From: Richelia sinica FACHB-800
GTDB taxonomy: Bacteria > Cyanobacteriota > Cyanobacteriia > Cyanobacteriales > Nostocaceae
DNA: 64,000 nucleotides
NCBI RefSeq assembly: GCF_014698825.1
Contig: NZ_JACJTT010000009.1
Span: 93,590-157,589, forward strand
Reading direction: 5' to 3'
The stretch's first letter is position 1. Every line of letters starts with the position of its first letter. Positions 48,719-57,918 of this stretch are shown here, in pieces. A model generated the notes under the pieces. The model was not told the DNA's origin, searched no databases, and saw only the letters and a program-made list of their open reading frames with translations. The translations under genes were made by a program, and so were the position numbers.

Positions 48719-49918
48719 ATGGGTCGCGCCAAAAAGGTTGTCTTAGCATATTCTGGGGGAGTAGACACCTCCGTTTGCATACCCTACTTAAAGCAGGAAT
48801 GGGGTGTAGAAGAAGTTATTACCCTAGCCGCAGATTTAGGTCAGGGAGATGAATTAGAGCCAGTTCGGGAAAAAGCTCTCAAATCTGGTGCCAGTGAATC
48901 CTTGGTAGTAGATGTAAAAGATAGTTTCGTTAAAGATTATGCCTTTGCAGCGATTCAAGCCAACGCTTTATATGAAAATCGCTATCCTTTAGGAACAGCC
49001 CTAGCTAGACCTTTAATTGCTAAGATTTTAGTCGAAGTCGCCGAAAAATATGGTGCGGATGCGATCGCTCACGGTTGTACAGGTAAAGGTAATGACCAAG
49101 TACGCTTTGATGTTTCCTGCACAGCCCTCAACCCCAATTTAAAAATCCTGGCCCCAGCTAGAGAATGGGGAATGAGCAGAGAAGAAACCATTGCCTACGG
49201 AGAAAAATTTGGCATTCCTGCACCTGTGAAAAAATCTTCTCCCTACAGTATTGATAAAAACTTACTTGGTCGCAGTATCGAAGCTGGTGTCCTAGAAGAT
49301 CCCAAATTTGAACCACCAGAAGAAATCTATGAAATGACCAAGGCCATCGTTGATACTCCCAACGAGCCAGAATATTTAGAAATTGGTTTTACAAGAGGTA
49401 TTCCCACTACCATCAACGGTACACCTAAAGCCCCCGTCCAATTAATTCAAGAACTCAATCAAATCGTTGGTAGTCATGGCATTGGGCGGATTGATATGAT
49501 TGAAAACCGCCTAGTAGGTATCAAATCACGGGAAATTTACGAGTCACCGGCAATGGTCGTCCTCATTAATGCTCACCGTGATTTAGAAAGCCTCACCTTG
49601 ACAGCAGATGTCAGTCAGTATAAACGAGGTATTGAAGAAACCTACACCAAATTAGTTTATAACGGTCTTTGGTATAGCCCCCTCAAAGCTGCTTTAGATG
49701 CTTTTGTTCAAAAGACCCAAGAACGAGTTTCTGGAGTCGTCAGAATTAAACTCTTTAAAGGTAACGCTACCATTGTTGGTCGTTGGAGTGATAATTCCCT
49801 TTACACCCCTGACTTAGCCACCTACGGTGCGGAAGACCAATTTGATCACAAAGCCGCAGAAGGTTTTATCTACGTTTGGGGACTACCCACCCGGATTTGG
49901 GCCCAGACAGGTAAATAA
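48719..49918 (+). CDS. argG: Argininosuccinate synthase
   Basis: Joins citrulline and aspartate with ATP in arginine synthesis. 399 residues, usual length. PP-loop [11 protein letters not shown] at the N-terminus, then [14 protein letters not shown] and [17 protein letters not shown], all invariant in the family. CTGGAGAAACCA before the ATG gives a good ribosome site. In heterocystous species arginine synthesis also supplies cyanophycin, but nothing in the sequence shows special control. Confidence 0.98.
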   Translation: MGRAKKVVLAYSGGVDTSVCIPYLKQEWGVEEVITLAADLGQGDELEPVREKALKSGASESLVVDVKDSFVKDYAFAAIQANALYENRYPLGTALARPLIAKILVEVAEKYGADAIAHGCTGKGNDQVRFDVSCTALNPNLKILAPAREWGMSREETIAYGEKFGIPAPVKKSSPYSIDKNLLGRSIEAGVLEDPKFEPPEEIYEMTKAIVDTPNEPEYLEIGFTRGIPTTINGTPKAPVQLIQELNQIVGSHGIGRIDMIENRLVGIKSREIYESPAMVVLINAHRDLESLTLTADVSQYKRGIEETYTKLVYNGLWYSPLKAALDAFVQKTQERVSGVVRIKLFKGNATIVGRWSDNSLYTPDLATYGAEDQFDHKAAEGFIYVWGLPTRIWAQTGK

Positions 49919-49997
49919 CGCTACAGGGAAAAGGCGACAGGGAACAGATAGATTGAGAAAAATATTTCTTGACTTTCTGTCTCCTGTCTCCAGTTAA

Positions 49998-50627
49998 CTA
50001 TTCCCCTGCTTCCTGCTTGATTTGGCGAGACTCCCACCAAATCGGCACAACAATGACAACAATTAAAATTAGTAAAGCTAGGAGTGCAAACTGGCTCACC
50101 CATGCTACCAACTGTTCCAGGGAAATAATCTTCCCCGCAAAGAAAGCTAAAGTGACCATCACACTAGCCCAGACTGATGCTCCAGCAAAGTTATAAATTA
50201 AGAATTTGCCAAAAGGTATTTCCGCAATACCAGCTAAGGGCGCAGCAAAAATTCGCAGCAAAGCGAAAAAGCGGCCGAAAAATACAGCTTTAGCAGCATT
50301 TTCACTAAATTGCTCTTTAATACTCAGTAGACGCGCCTCAGATATGCGGAAGACCTTACCCACTTGCAGCAGGAAAGTCCAACCGCCAAACCTACCAATC
50401 CAATAGCCGCACGTACCGCCGATAACGGCTCCTGCAACTGCATCACTGAGAACTAGCCAGTAATTTAGTTCTTCACTACCAGCTAGGAAGCCGCCTACTA
50501 GAGTAACGGTTTCACCAGGAAGAGGAATGCCTAAATTCTCTAGCAAAATTCCCAAAAAAATAGCCCAATAACCATAAGATTGAGCTATTTCTTGGATGTT
50601 TTCTAGTGAAATTACCTCAAAAGACAT
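49998..50627 (-). CDS. DedA-family membrane protein
   Basis: 209 residues with about five membrane segments. NLGIPLPGETVTLVGGFLAG near the N-terminus, FGRFFALLRIFAAPLAGIAEIP in the middle and FAGASVWASVMVTLAFF near the end are the family blocks. DedA proteins are thought to move lipids (undecaprenyl phosphate or phospholipid scramblase activity). Convergent with argG. Confidence 0.9.
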   Translation of the reverse strand: MSFEVISLENIQEIAQSYGYWAIFLGILLENLGIPLPGETVTLVGGFLAGSEELNYWLVLSDAVAGAVIGGTCGYWIGRFGGWTFLLQVGKVFRISEARLLSIKEQFSENAAKAVFFGRFFALLRIFAAPLAGIAEIPFGKFLIYNFAGASVWASVMVTLAFFAGKIISLEQLVAWVSQFALLALLILIVVIVVPIWWESRQIKQEAGE

Positions 50628-51056
50628 CCAGCACCGCCGACTTTACAAATTTTTACTTTTACTATATCTTCGCTTGTGTTTGCTTGGGGTGTCAATTAAG
50701 CTGACACTGGTGTTGATGAATTTATAGTGTGAATACTATTGTAGCTATTCGGTTTTATTTATTTAAATAGCCAAAAATATTTATTGATCCAATAAATCCC
50801 CACCTAATTCCATATATCATAATTCAGATTTCAATTAATCTTTTTTATCTAAAAATATAAATAATTAAAAAAATTATAAAAAGTTTGTAAAAGATATCTT
50901 TGCTACCAAATCTCCCTAGAATTTGTGCTTATATTCATGGATAACCAAAAGTTATAGGGCATTAATACTTAGTAATGTTCCATCCACGGAGTATTAGTGT
51001 CAGCTTTGGCAGTTAAAGTAAACAGTAATTCTACCGTTGGAACCTAAAGAGTATTG
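50628..51056. other. Divergent region between the DedA and STAS genes
   Basis: AT-rich, without a gene. It contains a weak hairpin GTGTCA/TGACAC (50689-50694 with 50702-50707). Promoters of both neighbours must lie here. Confidence 0.4.
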
Positions 51057-51455
51057 ATGTCAGTCTTGTTTTCAGAGTATTTCAACTACCCAGTTAAATC
51101 CATGACTCTTACACAAGAACCCCAAGTGATTTTTTTCAAACCCCAAGGCAGTATAGACTTGCATGGTGGGATGGTTTTGAGTGAACAGATGTCTAAAGCC
51201 AAACCTCAACCACATCAACTCTGGGTGATTGACCTTTCAGAAGTAGAATTTATGGATAGTTCTGGGCTAGTCCCTTTAGTCAAAGGGTTAACCGTAGCTC
51301 GTCAAGTTGGTTGTCGTTTGGTTCTTTGCAATGTCAAAGCACCTGTAAGATTGATTTTAGAACTTAGTCAGTTAGACTCGGTATTTGAAATTTTCGATAG
51401 TTATGAAGAAATTTTTGCCTCGACCCAAGGGGCAAGTTTACAATTAGCCAGTTAA
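51057..51455 (+). CDS. STAS-domain protein (anti-sigma factor antagonist type)
   Basis: 132 residues. The core VIDLSEVEFMDSSGLVPLVKGL holds the DSSG motif whose serine is the phospho-site in SpoIIAA-like proteins, followed by RLVLCNVKAPVRLILELSQLD. A single STAS domain with no partner kinase or phosphatase nearby, so it may belong to a partner-switching circuit encoded elsewhere. Alternative start: ATG at 51102, just before the domain. Confidence 0.9.
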   Translation: MSVLFSEYFNYPVKSMTLTQEPQVIFFKPQGSIDLHGGMVLSEQMSKAKPQPHQLWVIDLSEVEFMDSSGLVPLVKGLTVARQVGCRLVLCNVKAPVRLILELSQLDSVFEIFDSYEEIFASTQGASLQLAS

Positions 51456-51562
51456 ATTCATCTATTACTCAGGGTAATCTTTCTTTTTCAAACTAAATTT
51501 TCATTCAAATAGCCAAAAAACCTATAAGCGATCGCATCCTCACAACCAACCCATAAATCAAA

Positions 51563-51592
51563 TCCGCAATTCTTAATTTCAGGAATTGCGGA
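51563..51592. terminator. Two-way intrinsic terminator
   Basis: TCCGCAATTC (51563-51572) pairs perfectly with GAATTGCGGA (51583-51592), with a 10-nt loop. It lies between the convergent ends of the STAS gene and the coiled-coil gene and can serve both. T runs are short on either side. Confidence 0.7.
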
Positions 51593-51631
51593 ATTTACAT
51601 TTTATGGGAAATTTAACTAAATTCACAAATA

Positions 51632-52189
51632 TTAGGCATTTTGGGGTTCAGAAATACTACTCATACCACCTGGACGAGGAAAGGTTGGTAAATCAATTCC
51701 ACTATGCTGGGTATAGCGAGTTTTGAGTGCTAAACGATAACTGACGCTTTGCAACTCTGCCTGCAATTGGCGATTTTCTCGTTGCAGCATAGCAACTTTA
51801 TCTCTGACGGGTGTCATTCGTTCCTCAAACTTACGACGGTAAATCTGAGGTAATTCTTGAACCACTTGCTCTAACATACGACTGCGGTCAGTTAGTTCTT
51901 GGACTGACTGACGTAATTGATAAATTTCCGCATCGCGAGTGGTAATTTGCTCTTGGTAAAAAGTTACCTGTTGTTCAACAGCTTGGAGTTGTTCTCTGAG
52001 AGCCTGTACTTGACTTGAGTCATATTCAGACTCCTGCGGTGGAGGCATAAAGTTAGTATTACCCTTAACCAGCCGGAAGAGTTCTTGAGATAGCTGTTGT
52101 ACTAATTGGTCTCTGAGTTGCAACTCTTGGCGCAACTGAGAGACTTCGGTAGAGAGAGCTTGGATGTTTGATGTGTCAGATTGGCTCAC
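51632..52189 (-). CDS. Coiled-coil protein, Npun_F5560 family
   Basis: 185 residues. Nearly the whole protein is coiled coil: LSTEVSQLRQELQLRDQLV, VQALREQLQAVEQQVTFYQ and VRDKVAMLQRENRQLQAEL. The tail contains PTFPRPGGMSS. It matches the cyanobacteria-specific family I recall as Npun_F5560, function unknown. The start is a GTG with no clear Shine-Dalgarno site. Separated from rpsF, on the same strand, by about 450 bases. Confidence 0.8.
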   Translation of the reverse strand: MSQSDTSNIQALSTEVSQLRQELQLRDQLVQQLSQELFRLVKGNTNFMPPPQESEYDSSQVQALREQLQAVEQQVTFYQEQITTRDAEIYQLRQSVQELTDRSRMLEQVVQELPQIYRRKFEERMTPVRDKVAMLQRENRQLQAELQSVSYRLALKTRYTQHSGIDLPTFPRPGGMSSISEPQNA

Positions 52190-52636
52190 AGTGGCTTAAA
52201 GCTCTTATTTTATGTATCAATTCGATAATAATGTCTGTAGCAGGTACTCGATGAAGTACCGCAAACTTAGCACGGTTGGGTTTTGTGGTTGTATAGCAGG
52301 AAACTTTAAACAATTACCAGATAACAGGCTGGAAAGTCTGTTGGTGTTTGGTTTTGATTATGCCTAAGCTATGTTGACACAACTAGTGAGTGTCTTCATT
52401 TCTCTAGGAATTGCTATATGTACCACCGAAATAACAAAACCATATCGTACTTACGAGAAATTGACAACTACTCCCATAGTTGTTGAATGGTCAAATTTTA
52501 CTTATGTTGTAGAGAAGGGAAAATAAATACTGGCCTAAGTTTTAGGTGGAGATGGAGAATTTAAATTGTCATTTGTATACTTGATGTGAGTGATGAATAT
52601 CTGAAATTCATCAGTATTCATCACTGCTAGAGTTGC
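52190..52636. other. Gap between rpsF and the coiled-coil gene
   Basis: No gene. Two small hairpins are visible: GGTACT/AGTACC (52243-52248 with 52255-52260) and ACAACTA/TAGTTGT (52464-52470 with 52477-52483). Neither has a clear T run. Confidence 0.45.
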
Positions 52637-52960
52637 TTAAGCTGTCGCTGCGGCTTCGGCTTTCTCTTCGTGAACTTCCTGCTTAATGGTCAAATAGCGA
52701 ATTACTTCTTCGCTCAATCGCATAGCACGTTCAAATATAGCAATTACAGTAGCTGGGCCTGTGTAGTTGACTTGAACGTAAATACCATCACGATGGCGGT
52801 TGATTTCATAAGCGAGACGACGCTTACCACGGTTTTGAATTTGGATATTGTCAGCACCGTTGTCACGAAGCAAGTTTTCATATTTAGCGATCGCTTGCTC
52901 GGCCTGCTCATCTCCTAAGTCAGGGCGCAGGATGTACATTGTTTCGTAAACTGTCGTCAT
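52637..52960 (-). CDS. rpsF: 30S ribosomal protein S6
   Basis: 107 residues from the ATG at 52960. [40 protein letters not shown] and [10 protein letters not shown] are the S6 signatures; the Ala/Glu tail is common in cyanobacteria. The frame opens at a GTG at 52975. That GTG overlaps AAGGTGA, which serves better as ribosome site for the later ATG, and the family starts at this position. No rpsR or ssb neighbour; cyanobacterial rpsF usually stands alone. Confidence 0.97.
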   Translation of the reverse strand: MTTVYETMYILRPDLGDEQAEQAIAKYENLLRDNGADNIQIQNRGKRRLAYEINRHRDGIYVQVNYTGPATVIAIFERAMRLSEEVIRYLTIKQEVHEEKAEAAATA

Positions 52961-53126
52961 ATATTTGAAAGTCACCTTATGGACAAAATGGCTGCCGATG
53001 GAGATTGACTGTACGGGACATTATCTACATCTGAAGCAACAAGGAATTATAATCTTACCAGTTTTCAATTTAAATCATTAACCCAATCGGCCGAAATTTC
53101 GATCTCTAAGGAGATTCTTCAAGGTT

Positions 53127-53900
53127 ATGGCGCAGCGCTACGTGCGAGTTCAAAGTCAAGATGGCAAAATTTACTATGGGTTGCTACAACTATCCCTGAA
53201 TGTGGAGGTTTTGGACGCTCCTCCTTGGTTGGATGGTCAACCCACTGATTTAATCTTGGAACCAGAGAAATACAAAATTCTGGCTCCCTGTGCGCCTTCT
53301 AAAATTGTGGCTGTAGGTAAAAATTACGCTGATCATGCGGCTGAAATGGGAACCCCTGTACCTGCGGAACCATTGATTTTTTTCAAGCCACCCACAGCGG
53401 TTATCGCTTCGGAAATGGAAATAAAATATCCCCAACAATCACAACGAGTAGACTATGAAGGGGAATTGGCGTTGGTCATCGGCGATCGCACCAGTGATTG
53501 TACTCCAGCCCAAGCCCAAACCAAAATTTGGGGTTACACCATCGCCAATGATGTTACTGCTAGGGATTTACAACAAAAGGATAGTCAATGGACGCGAGCA
53601 AAAGGTTTTGATACATTTTGTCCTTTGGGCCCTTGGATTGTCCGAGAATTAAATCCTGGAGCCAGATTACAAACTTTTGTAAACGATGAGTTTCAACCTG
53701 TACAATCTGCCACTATTGATGAAATGGTATTTTCCCCAGATGTGTTGGTTTCTTATATCAGTCAAGTGATGACCTTAATGCCTGGGGATATAGTATTGAC
53801 AGGTACACCGATGGGTGTGGGTCCGGTGAAAATAGGCGATCGCATCCGTGTGGAAATTGAAGGTATTGGTCGCCTAGAAAATACTGTTGTGCCTCGCTAA
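53127..53900 (+). CDS. Fumarylacetoacetate hydrolase-family enzyme
   Basis: 257 residues. KIVAVGKNYADHAAEMG, EPLIFFKPPTAVI, VDYEGELALVIG with the metal-binding Glu residues, NDVTARDLQ and LTGTPMGVGPV define the FAH fold. Members act as acylpyruvate hydrolases or oxaloacetate decarboxylases; the substrate cannot be read here. AAGGAGA before the ATG supports the start. Divergent from rpsF. Confidence 0.9.
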   Translation: MAQRYVRVQSQDGKIYYGLLQLSLNVEVLDAPPWLDGQPTDLILEPEKYKILAPCAPSKIVAVGKNYADHAAEMGTPVPAEPLIFFKPPTAVIASEMEIKYPQQSQRVDYEGELALVIGDRTSDCTPAQAQTKIWGYTIANDVTARDLQQKDSQWTRAKGFDTFCPLGPWIVRELNPGARLQTFVNDEFQPVQSATIDEMVFSPDVLVSYISQVMTLMPGDIVLTGTPMGVGPVKIGDRIRVEIEGIGRLENTVVPR

Positions 53901-53903
53901 CTG

Positions 53904-54380
53904 TTAACGCACCTGCATATGCACCGCATCGGAAATAGCAGGAATTTCTGCGTATCTACCCAGAACCGACTGAGCGACACAATAAGCAACTGCGGCGACT
54001 ATTCCCATAAAAATTGTGGTGTAGAGGGTTTGAATCGCAAAACCACTACTGGGTACTAAACCCACCATATCAGTCAGAATGCTACACAATACAATTACTA
54101 TATCTAGCACAATTGCTTGCATTGTATTGAAGCGAATAAAATGGCTGATTTTTTCATTTCTGACTACCAACAACCATAAAGCAAAGAAGATAATCAGTCC
54201 GGCATAACGAACGCCATAGTAAATTTTTAACAATGGCATCAAAGGTAAAAAGATAATTTGCAGCAGGGGAAAATCTCTGAACAAAAATGTCCCAAAGGCA
54301 AAGACTTCTACCAAGGGTAGCAAATAAGGTAAACAAGCAAACAGGCGATCGCTAACAGTTGTAGACCCGCGCCAAGACAT
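53904..54380 (-). CDS. Tic20-family membrane protein
   Basis: 158 residues with four membrane helices. RLFACLPYLLPLVEVFAFG, GLIIFFALWLLVV, SHFIRFNTMQAIVLDIVIVL and TTIFMGIVAAVAYCVAQSV match the cyanobacterial ancestors of the plastid import channel subunit Tic20. The role in cyanobacteria is unknown. TAGGAGG before the ATG at 54380 fixes the start; the frame runs 28 codons further upstream without a ribosome site. Confidence 0.92.
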   Translation of the reverse strand: MSWRGSTTVSDRLFACLPYLLPLVEVFAFGTFLFRDFPLLQIIFLPLMPLLKIYYGVRYAGLIIFFALWLLVVRNEKISHFIRFNTMQAIVLDIVIVLCSILTDMVGLVPSSGFAIQTLYTTIFMGIVAAVAYCVAQSVLGRYAEIPAISDAVHMQVR

Positions 54381-54486
54381 TGTATATCCTCCTAAGATGA
54401 TATTTTTAAACCTATTGAGCATAGGATAACGCAGTTGTTGGCAGTATCCCAATTTCTCATCCAACCGCCCCAGATTGATAGTCCTT

Positions 54487-54684
54487 TCAATCTATGTTGG
54501 CTACTCGAAAACCCATCACACATTCATATTGCATCGGCTGCTGTTCAGTTAGTTTGCGAATGGCTTGACCGCAGGTGAGTTGACCACCACGCCATCGAGG
54601 TTGACCATTCCCGTTAGCCAGTAAACAAGACTGACAAACTTGCTCAGGGGCAAGGATTTGGTTGTCCATTAAAATGACTAACAT
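54487..54684 (-). CDS. Small four-cysteine protein, unknown function
   Basis: 65 residues with C17, C20, C38 and C55. The CxxC in QVCQSCLLANG plus LTCGQ and YECVMG suggests a small metal or redox site. GGTGTTGG and AGGAGGT before the first ATG strongly support the start. It is followed about 100 bases on by the Tic20 gene on the same strand, so the two may share a transcript. Not recognised. Confidence 0.72.
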   Translation of the reverse strand: MLVILMDNQILAPEQVCQSCLLANGNGQPRWRGGQLTCGQAIRKLTEQQPMQYECVMGFRVANID

Positions 54685-54849
54685 CCAACACCTCCTGTAG
54701 AATCATCAGCTAATGCCATATTACCCAGGGACACTCAGGAATTTAACGGTAATGTTTGGGAAAATGTTATATTTAGTATCTCTACTTGTATTCAGTGAGC
54801 AGGACAATTAGCTGATCAAAAAGGAATCTCAGTGAAAAATTTTTCTGGA

Positions 54850-54915
54850 TGCTCCTCGACCAAACTCTACTACTTATGCAGAGTTTTGGGTTGGCACTGA
54901 TGTAAAGAAGGAGCA
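54850..54915. ncRNA. Foldable element upstream of glyA
   Basis: TGCTCCT (54850-54856) pairs with AGGAGCA (54909-54915) and encloses CCAAACTCT/AGAGTTTTGG (54860-54868 with 54880-54889, one bulge). It lies in the divergent region, 330 bases before glyA. It does not look like a glycine riboswitch. Strand undecided. Confidence 0.35.
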
Positions 54916-55246
54916 ATTTGAAAAATTTCCCTACTACACCTACTTTTATTGTATGTTGTATAATTGGGACATTTCTAAATTTTTAGTACAAAGTAATACA
55001 TAAATATTATTATTTATATTTTCTTTCCACACAGCCAGGGTCGATAGCGGCATTTCCGTTAAGTTATTTGTAGGAAGTGTCACAATATATTATTCAACCT
55101 AAAGCTTACTGATCAGTGAAAGCGCTCATGATTTTGAGCATCTCATCACGTCGGTATGATGAATTGTCTGTAATCAACTGACAAAGTAGCTGTGATACCA
55201 CAGCCTAGCTCAGTTTCCAGTTTTGCCCAGCACAAGGATAGTGAAC
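54916..55246. other. glyA leader region
   Basis: No gene. A perfect GCTGTG-ATAC-CACAGC hairpin (55189-55204) lies 43 bases before the GTG start of glyA. Confidence 0.5.
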
Positions 55247-56530
55247 GTGACTAAAACTAACTCCGATTTTCTTCAATCTTCTGATCCTGCTGTTAACGAT
55301 TTAATTAACCAAGAATTACAGCGTCAACGTGACCACTTGGAACTCATTGCCAGTGAAAACTTTACCTCTCCATCAGTTTTAGCTGCCCAAGGTTCTGTTT
55401 TAACTAATAAATATGCCGAAGGGCTACCAGGTAAACGGTACTATGGCGGTTGCGAATTTATTGACAAAATTGAACAAATAGCGATTGACAGAGCTAAACA
55501 ATTATTTGGTGCGGCTCATGCCAATGTCCAACCCCATTCTGGTGCTCAAGCCAATTTTGCTGTCTTCCTCACCCTACTAGAACCAGGGGACACCATTATG
55601 GGTATGGATTTGTCTCATGGAGGCCATCTGACCCACGGTTCACCAGTGAATGTTTCTGGTAAATGGTTTCAGGTACGTCACTATGGAGTGAGCCAAGCCA
55701 CAGAACAGCTAGATTATGATCAAATTCGCGATTTGGCTTTAAAAGAACGTCCCAAATTAATGATTTGCGGTTATTCTGCTTACCCTCGCATCATTGACTT
55801 TGAAAAATTCCGAGCGATCGCTGATGAAGTTGGCGCTTACTTACTAGCAGATATTGCTCATATCGCTGGCTTAGTTGCCACTGGTCATCATCCTAATCCT
55901 CTCCCCTATTGTGACGTTGTTACCACAACTACTCACAAAACTTTACGTGGACCCCGTGGAGGTTTGATTTTAACCCGTGATGCAGAATTAGGTAAAAAGC
56001 TGGATAAATCTGTGTTCCCTGGAACACAAGGCGGCCCCTTAGAACATGTGATTGCTGGTAAGGCTGTAGCTTTTGGTGAAGCATTGAAGCCAGAGTTTAC
56101 CACTTACTCTGGTCAAGTAATTGAAAATGCTCGTGCTTTAGCGACCCAATTACAAAATCGGGGCATTAAATTAGTATCAGATGGTACGGACAATCATTTG
56201 ATGTTAGTAGATTTGCGGTCAATTGGCATGACTGGCAAAAAAGCAGACCAGCTAGTTAGTGGTGTAAATATTACCGCTAACAAAAATACCGTTCCCTTTG
56301 ACCCAGAATCACCTTTTGTTACCAGTGGTTTGCGGTTAGGTTCACCAGCCATGACCACCAGGGGCTTAGGAACAGCAGAATTCACAGAAATTGGTAATAT
56401 TATTGCTGATCGCTTGCTGTCTCCAGATTCAGAAGCAGTAGCCCACGATTGCCGTCAGAGAGTGGCTGCATTGTGCGATCGCTTCCCCTTGTATCCCCAT
56501 TTAGAAATACCCGTACCAGTCCTAGCTTAA
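55247..56530 (+). CDS. glyA: Serine hydroxymethyltransferase
   Basis: Interconverts serine and glycine with tetrahydrofolate. 427 residues from the GTG at 55247. [40 protein letters not shown], and [14 protein letters not shown] with the PLP-binding Lys are invariant blocks. AAGGA at 55234-55238 lies 8 bases upstream of that GTG; the frame could open at a TTG at 55223, but the chosen start gives the usual cyanobacterial length. Confidence 0.97.
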   Translation: MTKTNSDFLQSSDPAVNDLINQELQRQRDHLELIASENFTSPSVLAAQGSVLTNKYAEGLPGKRYYGGCEFIDKIEQIAIDRAKQLFGAAHANVQPHSGAQANFAVFLTLLEPGDTIMGMDLSHGGHLTHGSPVNVSGKWFQVRHYGVSQATEQLDYDQIRDLALKERPKLMICGYSAYPRIIDFEKFRAIADEVGAYLLADIAHIAGLVATGHHPNPLPYCDVVTTTTHKTLRGPRGGLILTRDAELGKKLDKSVFPGTQGGPLEHVIAGKAVAFGEALKPEFTTYSGQVIENARALATQLQNRGIKLVSDGTDNHLMLVDLRSIGMTGKKADQLVSGVNITANKNTVPFDPESPFVTSGLRLGSPAMTTRGLGTAEFTEIGNIIADRLLSPDSEAVAHDCRQRVAALCDRFPLYPHLEIPVPVLA

Positions 56531-56538
56531 GCCAATTT

Positions 56539-56591
56539 GGATTTTGGATGTGCTCCAAAATCCCCCACCCAAAATTGCCAATCCAAAATCC
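56539..56591 (+). promoter_or_regulatory. Competing hairpins in the glyA-cinA gap
   Basis: GGATTTTGGA (56539-56548) can pair perfectly with TCCAAAATCC at 56554-56563 (5-nt loop). Extended by one base, it can pair instead with ATCCAAAATCC at 56581-56591, which ends one base before the cinA ATG. Only one pairing can form at a time. The second would bury the cinA start region, where no Shine-Dalgarno site is visible. Confidence 0.45.
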
Positions 56592-56592
56592 G

Positions 56593-57843
56593 ATGAGTGC
56601 AGAAATTATTTGTGTTGGTACGGAACTACTGTTAGGAGATATCCTCAACAGTAACTCCCAATATCTAGCCCAGCAATTAGCAAAATTAGGTATACCCCAC
56701 TACTATCAAACTGTAGTTGGGGATAATCGTGAAAGATTACAGCAAGTCATTGAAATTGCTGCGTCTAGAGTCAATATTCTCATTTTCACTGGTGGACTGG
56801 GCCCCACACCAGATGACCTCACCTGCGAAACTATTGCCGATTTCTTTGGTGTACCTTTAGTAGAACGTCCCGAAATTATCGAAGACATTGCCCAGAAATT
56901 CGCCCAACGGGGTCGGGTAATGGTTCCCAGTAACTATAAACAAGCGTTGATTCCCCAAGGGGCAGAAATTTTACCCAACCCCACAGGAACAGCACCGGGG
57001 ATAATTTGGCAACCGCGGCCAGAATTAACCATTTTGACTTTTCCTGGTGTTCCCAGTGAAATGTATCGGATGTGGGAAGAAACAGCAGTTCCTTTTCTCA
57101 AAAGTCAAGGTTGGGGACAAGAAATTATTTACAGCCGCAGTTTAAAATTTTGGGGCATTGGTGAGTCGGTGTTGGCCGAGAAAGTTGCTGACTATTTGAA
57201 CCTCACCAACCCCACAGTAGCACCCTACGCTGGCAAAGGTGAAGTGAGGCTGAGAATTTCTGCTAAAGCCAGTTCCCCATCTGTCGCAGAAGAATTGATT
57301 GCCCCTATTGAACAGCAACTTCGGGACATCGGTGGCCTAGATTATTACGGCAAAGATAACGATACATTGGCTGTTGTTGTCGGTCAATTATTAAGGTCTT
57401 CAGGGGAAACTCTCGCTGTAGCAGAATCTTGTACCGGGGGAGGACTAGGGCAAATGTTGACGGAAATCTCCGGGAGTTCTGACTATTTTTGGGGTGGAGT
57501 CATTTCTTACGATAATTCTGCAAAACTCAGGTTACTAGGTGTCAATCCAGCAGATTTAGACCAATTTGGGGCAGTTAGTGCCACAGTGGCCCAGCAAATG
57601 GCCCAGGGAGTCAAAAATCGCCTCTCTACCACCTGGGGATTAAGCATTACTGGCATTGCTGGACCAACCGGAGGCACTGATGATAAGCCTGTAGGGTTGG
57701 TATATATCGGTTTAGCTGGGCCCAATAACGAAGTTTATAGCTTTGAGCATCGCTTGGGTACGATGCGCGGTAGGTCTATTATTCGTCATTTAAGCGCTTG
57801 TGCAGCATTAGACCATTTACGGCGATGTTTATTGAGTCAGTGA
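56593..57843 (+). CDS. cinA: CinA: competence/damage-inducible protein, NMN amidase domain
   Basis: 416 residues. The N-terminal MoaB/MogA-like domain (EIICVGTELLLGDILNSN, FTGGLGPTPDDLT) acts on ADP-ribose or CoA-type pyrophosphates in related enzymes. The C-terminal PncC domain (LAVAESCTGGGLGQML, SITGIAGPTGGT) deamidates nicotinamide mononucleotide to recycle NAD. The ATG at 56593 matches the family start; the frame extends back into glyA without meaning. 62 bases behind glyA on the same strand. Confidence 0.95.
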   Translation: MSAEIICVGTELLLGDILNSNSQYLAQQLAKLGIPHYYQTVVGDNRERLQQVIEIAASRVNILIFTGGLGPTPDDLTCETIADFFGVPLVERPEIIEDIAQKFAQRGRVMVPSNYKQALIPQGAEILPNPTGTAPGIIWQPRPELTILTFPGVPSEMYRMWEETAVPFLKSQGWGQEIIYSRSLKFWGIGESVLAEKVADYLNLTNPTVAPYAGKGEVRLRISAKASSPSVAEELIAPIEQQLRDIGGLDYYGKDNDTLAVVVGQLLRSSGETLAVAESCTGGGLGQMLTEISGSSDYFWGGVISYDNSAKLRLLGVNPADLDQFGAVSATVAQQMAQGVKNRLSTTWGLSITGIAGPTGGTDDKPVGLVYIGLAGPNNEVYSFEHRLGTMRGRSIIRHLSACAALDHLRRCLLSQ

Positions 57844-57918
57844 TAGGGATCATGGATATGGGTAGGCAAATTTGTGTCAATGACCCGCTGTTGTCCTACT
57901 CCCTATCTTTGACAAAAC

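Noticed and set aside
54685..55246. Glycine riboswitch before glyA
   Set aside because: The conserved glycine-aptamer segments are not present.
56449..56592. Longer cinA start inside glyA
   Set aside because: The first 48 codons are glyA sequence in another frame; the family begins at MSAEIICVGTE.
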